This document shows, piece by piece, positions 61,696 through 64,000 of a DNA stretch of 64,000 bases. This DNA is from Butyricicoccus intestinisimiae. GTDB lineage: Bacteria; Bacillota; Clostridia; Oscillospirales; Butyricicoccaceae. Location: positions 558,001 through 622,000 of the forward strand of contig NZ_JAHLQI010000002.1 of assembly GCF_018918345.1 (NCBI RefSeq), in the 5' to 3' direction. A program made the position numbers and the translations under genes. The notes under the pieces were generated by a model. The model had not been told where the DNA came from. It ran no database searches and saw only the letters and a list, made by a program, of their open reading frames with translations. The number at the start of each line of letters is the position of its first letter. Position 1 is the first letter of the stretch.

Positions 61696-62930
61696 AAAAA
61701 ATGTCTTTGAAACGGCGGGAGGATCCGCTGTGGAACAGTCCCGATCCCGTCCTGCGCCGCGTCCACCGCGGCCGAACATATATCGGGCGGCTGCTCGTTC
61801 TCGTGACGCTGCTGTTTGTCGGCATGAATTTACAATTGTTTACACCGGCAAGCATCGGCAACATTCGTTCCTCTCTCAAAGCCGCTTCTGTGCGGTCGGC
61901 GGAGGATATGACGGTTATCTCATATCCGTCCGGTTCCAGCAAGTCCATTCTGCCGTTCGGCAACGGGCTCGCCGTTTGCTCCGACAACATGCTGTCGTTT
62001 GAGATGCCGGGCAAGTATTCGCAAATGGAAACCAATCTTTCCTATGCCAATCCGGTGATGCGTGCCTCCAACCAGTATCTGCTGATCTTTGACCGCGGGG
62101 CGTATCGCTTTACCGTCACGAACACGCTCAACGAGCTGTACTCACAGACCATGTCCTCTCCGATTACCAACGCGGACATCGCCGCAAACGGCAATGTCGC
62201 TATCGTGACCGATGAGGCGGGCTATAAAAGTGCGGTTCGCGTATACAACGTGGACAATGAGCATTTATACACCTGGTCCACCAACGACTACTATATTATG
62301 TCTGCGGCGCTCTCTTCGGACGGCCAGCGGCTGGCACTGTTCTGTTTCCGTCAGGACGGTCTCACGCTGACCTCCAAGCTGTTTTTTGCCGACATCAGTT
62401 CCGACAAAAAGCCAAACGAGGGCAATGACGGCATTGACATGAACGGCAGTCTCGTGCTCGGCATGAAATTCTTGGGAAACAACACCGTGTGCACGGTTTG
62501 CGACAGCGCAACCTATGTTGTCTCACGCGGCGGACAAATCAAGTACCAAAAGGACTATTCTTCCGATGATCTGATCGCGTTCGACTTGACAAACGACTGT
62601 CTTGCGCTGGCAACCGAAGCATATTCGCAGACCGGCCGCGCGGAAGTCGTTCTCATCAATGCACGCGGCACAGCCTCACGCAAGCCGCTGTATTTGCCGG
62701 AGCAGCCGGACGGCGTCAGCTACTGCGACGGACGCCTCGCCGTGACAACCGGCGAAACCGTCACGTTCTATTCTAAGAGTCTAAAAGAGATTGATTCTCA
62801 GACCGGACTCACCGGTCTGTCTCGTGTGTACATGCGCTCCGGCGGCTCCGCCATCGCGCTGTTTAACAGTCAGGCGCGGGTGCTGACCATCGGCAGTCCG
62901 CTCAAGGATCTGCATGCTTCCTCGGACTAA
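61692..62930 (+). CDS. DUF5711 membrane-anchored protein
   Basis: A 412-aa protein with a single N-terminal transmembrane helix (about 30-50; IGRLLVLVTLLFVGMNL) and a large extracytoplasmic beta-propeller-like part with repeats of the form NADIAANGNVAIVTDEAGYKS and SAALSSDGQRLALFCF. It resembles DUF5711 proteins of Oscillospirales. The function is unknown. It overlaps truA by 4 bp and precedes cvpA. Confidence 0.72.
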   Translation: MKKMSLKRREDPLWNSPDPVLRRVHRGRTYIGRLLVLVTLLFVGMNLQLFTPASIGNIRSSLKAASVRSAEDMTVISYPSGSSKSILPFGNGLAVCSDNMLSFEMPGKYSQMETNLSYANPVMRASNQYLLIFDRGAYRFTVTNTLNELYSQTMSSPITNADIAANGNVAIVTDEAGYKSAVRVYNVDNEHLYTWSTNDYYIMSAALSSDGQRLALFCFRQDGLTLTSKLFFADISSDKKPNEGNDGIDMNGSLVLGMKFLGNNTVCTVCDSATYVVSRGGQIKYQKDYSSDDLIAFDLTNDCLALATEAYSQTGRAEVVLINARGTASRKPLYLPEQPDGVSYCDGRLAVTTGETVTFYSKSLKEIDSQTGLTGLSRVYMRSGGSAIALFNSQARVLTIGSPLKDLHASSD

Positions 62931-62983
62931 ACGCGCCAAAGCACACGCTCTATTTTCTATTCCCTTGAAAGGACGGAATATTT

Positions 62984-63679
62984 ATGACAGCTGTTGACTG
63001 GATTATTTTACTCGTTATCCTTTTATACACGCTCAATGGATTCCACAGAGGGTTCATCGGCACGATTTTTAATCTGTTCGGCTCTCTCGCCGCGCTGATC
63101 GCCGCGCTGGCATGCGCCAGCCACTTCCGCGTGCAGGTCGGTGCAAAAATTGCTCCGTATCTGAAGGAGTCGGTCAGCGCATCCATGCCGACGCTATCGA
63201 CCTCTGTGTCCACATCTGCTTCCGAGCTGTGGAACAGTATTTCCGGCTATTTACAGAACATTTTATCGTCTCAGCACGTCTCGTTAGAGGTGCTGCAGGC
63301 GGCGGAGGATCCGCGCGACACCATGCTCAGCGCCATTGCGCTGTGTGTCGGCGAAGCGCTCGCCTATGTGATGATTTTCCTCGTTTCTTTTATCGTTCTG
63401 CTCGTTCTCATTCACTGGGCGGCATCCGTGTTTGACATCTTCACCCGCCTGCCGGTCATTCACTCGTGCAATGCGCTGCTCGGCGGCGCACTCGGACTGG
63501 TCTGCGGTCTGGTTTTGTGCACGGTTGTCCTGTGGGCAGTCAAGCTGGTTGCTCCGGCAGCATATTCCGATGCCGGTCTGCTGTCTCCTTCTGTGATGGA
63601 GAACTCTGCCATTGCGGGGAAGCTGGTCGGCTGGAATGACGGCGTTTCGCTGTTTGAAAGCAATCCTGCAAATACCTGA
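62984..63679 (+). CDS. CvpA family membrane protein
   Basis: A 231-aa protein with four transmembrane helices. VDWIILLVILLYTLNGFHRG, then LFGSLAALIAALACA and the later NALLGGALGLVCGLVL are CvpA features. The central extracellular loop (about 55-110) is Ser/Thr-rich. CvpA proteins are linked to colicin V export and to septal or purine-related phenotypes; the role is not known. AAAGGA precedes the ATG. Confidence 0.85.
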   Translation: MTAVDWIILLVILLYTLNGFHRGFIGTIFNLFGSLAALIAALACASHFRVQVGAKIAPYLKESVSASMPTLSTSVSTSASELWNSISGYLQNILSSQHVSLEVLQAAEDPRDTMLSAIALCVGEALAYVMIFLVSFIVLLVLIHWAASVFDIFTRLPVIHSCNALLGGALGLVCGLVLCTVVLWAVKLVAPAAYSDAGLLSPSVMENSAIAGKLVGWNDGVSLFESNPANT

Positions 63680-63708
63680 GTATTTTTTCATAACTTTTCT
63701 CATAATAA

Positions 63709-63742
63709 GACGGAGCAGGCCTCTCCTGCTCCGCTCTATTTC
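63709..63742 (+). terminator. Hairpin after cvpA
   Basis: CGGAGCAGG (63711-63719) and CCTGCTCCG (63725-63733) form a 9-bp stem followed by the weak tract CTCTATTTC. Confidence 0.6.
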
Positions 63743-63786
63743 ACAACGAATACATACTTCGCAAGAGTAGAAAGGAAATTACCCCT

Positions 63787-64000
63787 ATGCATATGCCTTT
63801 ATGCTCCCGCTGCCACAAAAACGTGGCGGTGGTGTTTATCTCTAAAATGGAAGAGGGCAGCACCTCCAACGAGGGCTACTGCCTGAAATGCGCCAAGGAA
63901 CTGGGGCTGAAGCCGATTGACGGCTTGATGCGCCAGATGGGCATTACAGAGGACGATCTGGATCAGATCACCGACGAAATGACCAACATGCATTCGCTCA
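63787..64000 (+). CDS. Clp-type ATPase with N-terminal zinc-finger-like region, 5' part
   Basis: The reading starts MHMPLCSRCHKNVAVVFISK and runs on through GYCLKCAKELGLKP, DGLMRQMGITEDDLDQI and TDEMTNMHS to the window end (71 codons). The pair CSRC and CLKC suggests a four-Cys zinc site of the UvrB/McsA type. In Oscillospirales such a beginning is usually followed by a ClpC-like ATPase; the ATPase itself is outside this window, so that is inference. AAAGGAAA precedes the ATG. Confidence 0.65.
   Translation, partial: MHMPLCSRCHKNVAVVFISKMEEGSTSNEGYCLKCAKELGLKPIDGLMRQMGITEDDLDQITDEMTNMHSL

Overview
The window is a stretch of chromosome from a spore-forming member of the Clostridia. It carries cotJABC, a SpoIIIE-type translocase, a T-box leader, panBCD with a PanG-type reductase, an energy-coupling factor (ECF) module and a heterotetrameric ferredoxin-dependent 2-oxoacid oxidoreductase. 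Codon use and gene content resemble gut Oscillospirales such as the Butyricicoccus/Agathobaculum group; that placement is inference. No rRNA, CRISPR array, phage or transposase gene was found.

Layout. 1-7.4 kb (minus strand): gdpP-rplI-dnaB-tilS, the last truncated by the window edge, preceded by an acyltransferase and an AI-2E-type permease. 7.5-12.3 kb (plus): a T-box with a probable Ile (AUC) specifier leads into porC-D-A-B, then homoserine dehydrogenase. 12.3-13.0 kb: a cluster of palindromic repeats and two tRNA-Ser genes. 13.2-15.5 kb (plus): a PfkB sugar-phosphate kinase and the cotJABC spore-coat operon. 15.5-15.8 kb (minus): two tandem, mutually homologous micro-ORFs of unknown function. 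16.1-17.1 kb: galE with its own promoter.

17.2-45.2 kb (minus): a single run of 25 co-directional genes for a Wzx/Wzy-type capsular or exopolysaccharide. One strong promoter lies upstream of the first gene. In transcription order it holds a membrane UDP-sugar 4,6-dehydratase, an exported Ig-like protein, two Wzz-tyrosine-kinase fusions (one with a Gly-Tyr repeat tail), a phosphoglycosyltransferase-GT4 fusion, an EpsG-like polymerase, and then an AT-richer variable block. That block contains seven or more glycosyltransferases, an FkbH-like HAD protein, O-acyltransferases and a Wzx flippase. The run ends in a full KDO/CMP-KDO cassette (kdsB, A, D, C) and an uncharacterised nucleotidyltransferase. 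KDO genes inside a capsule operon of a spore-forming, apparently LPS-free bacterium are the most unusual part of the window.

45.3-48.5 kb (minus): panG-panB-panC-panD for pantothenate, with an attenuator-like leader. 48.9-50.8 kb (plus): an AraC regulator and a YD-repeat-like lipoprotein. 50.8-57.1 kb (minus): ygiQ, an rRNA-methyltransferase-like gene, ecfA1-ecfA2-ecfT and a Cof phosphatase. 57.3-60.6 kb (minus): a flavin reductase and spoIIIE/ftsK. 60.9-64 kb (plus): truA, a DUF5711 protein, cvpA and the start of a Clp ATPase gene with an N-terminal zinc-finger-like region.

Starts were chosen from Shine-Dalgarno spacing and family length, so several differ from the longest open frame; a number are TTG or GTG. 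Functions come from motifs and overall resemblance read by eye; no database search was possible.
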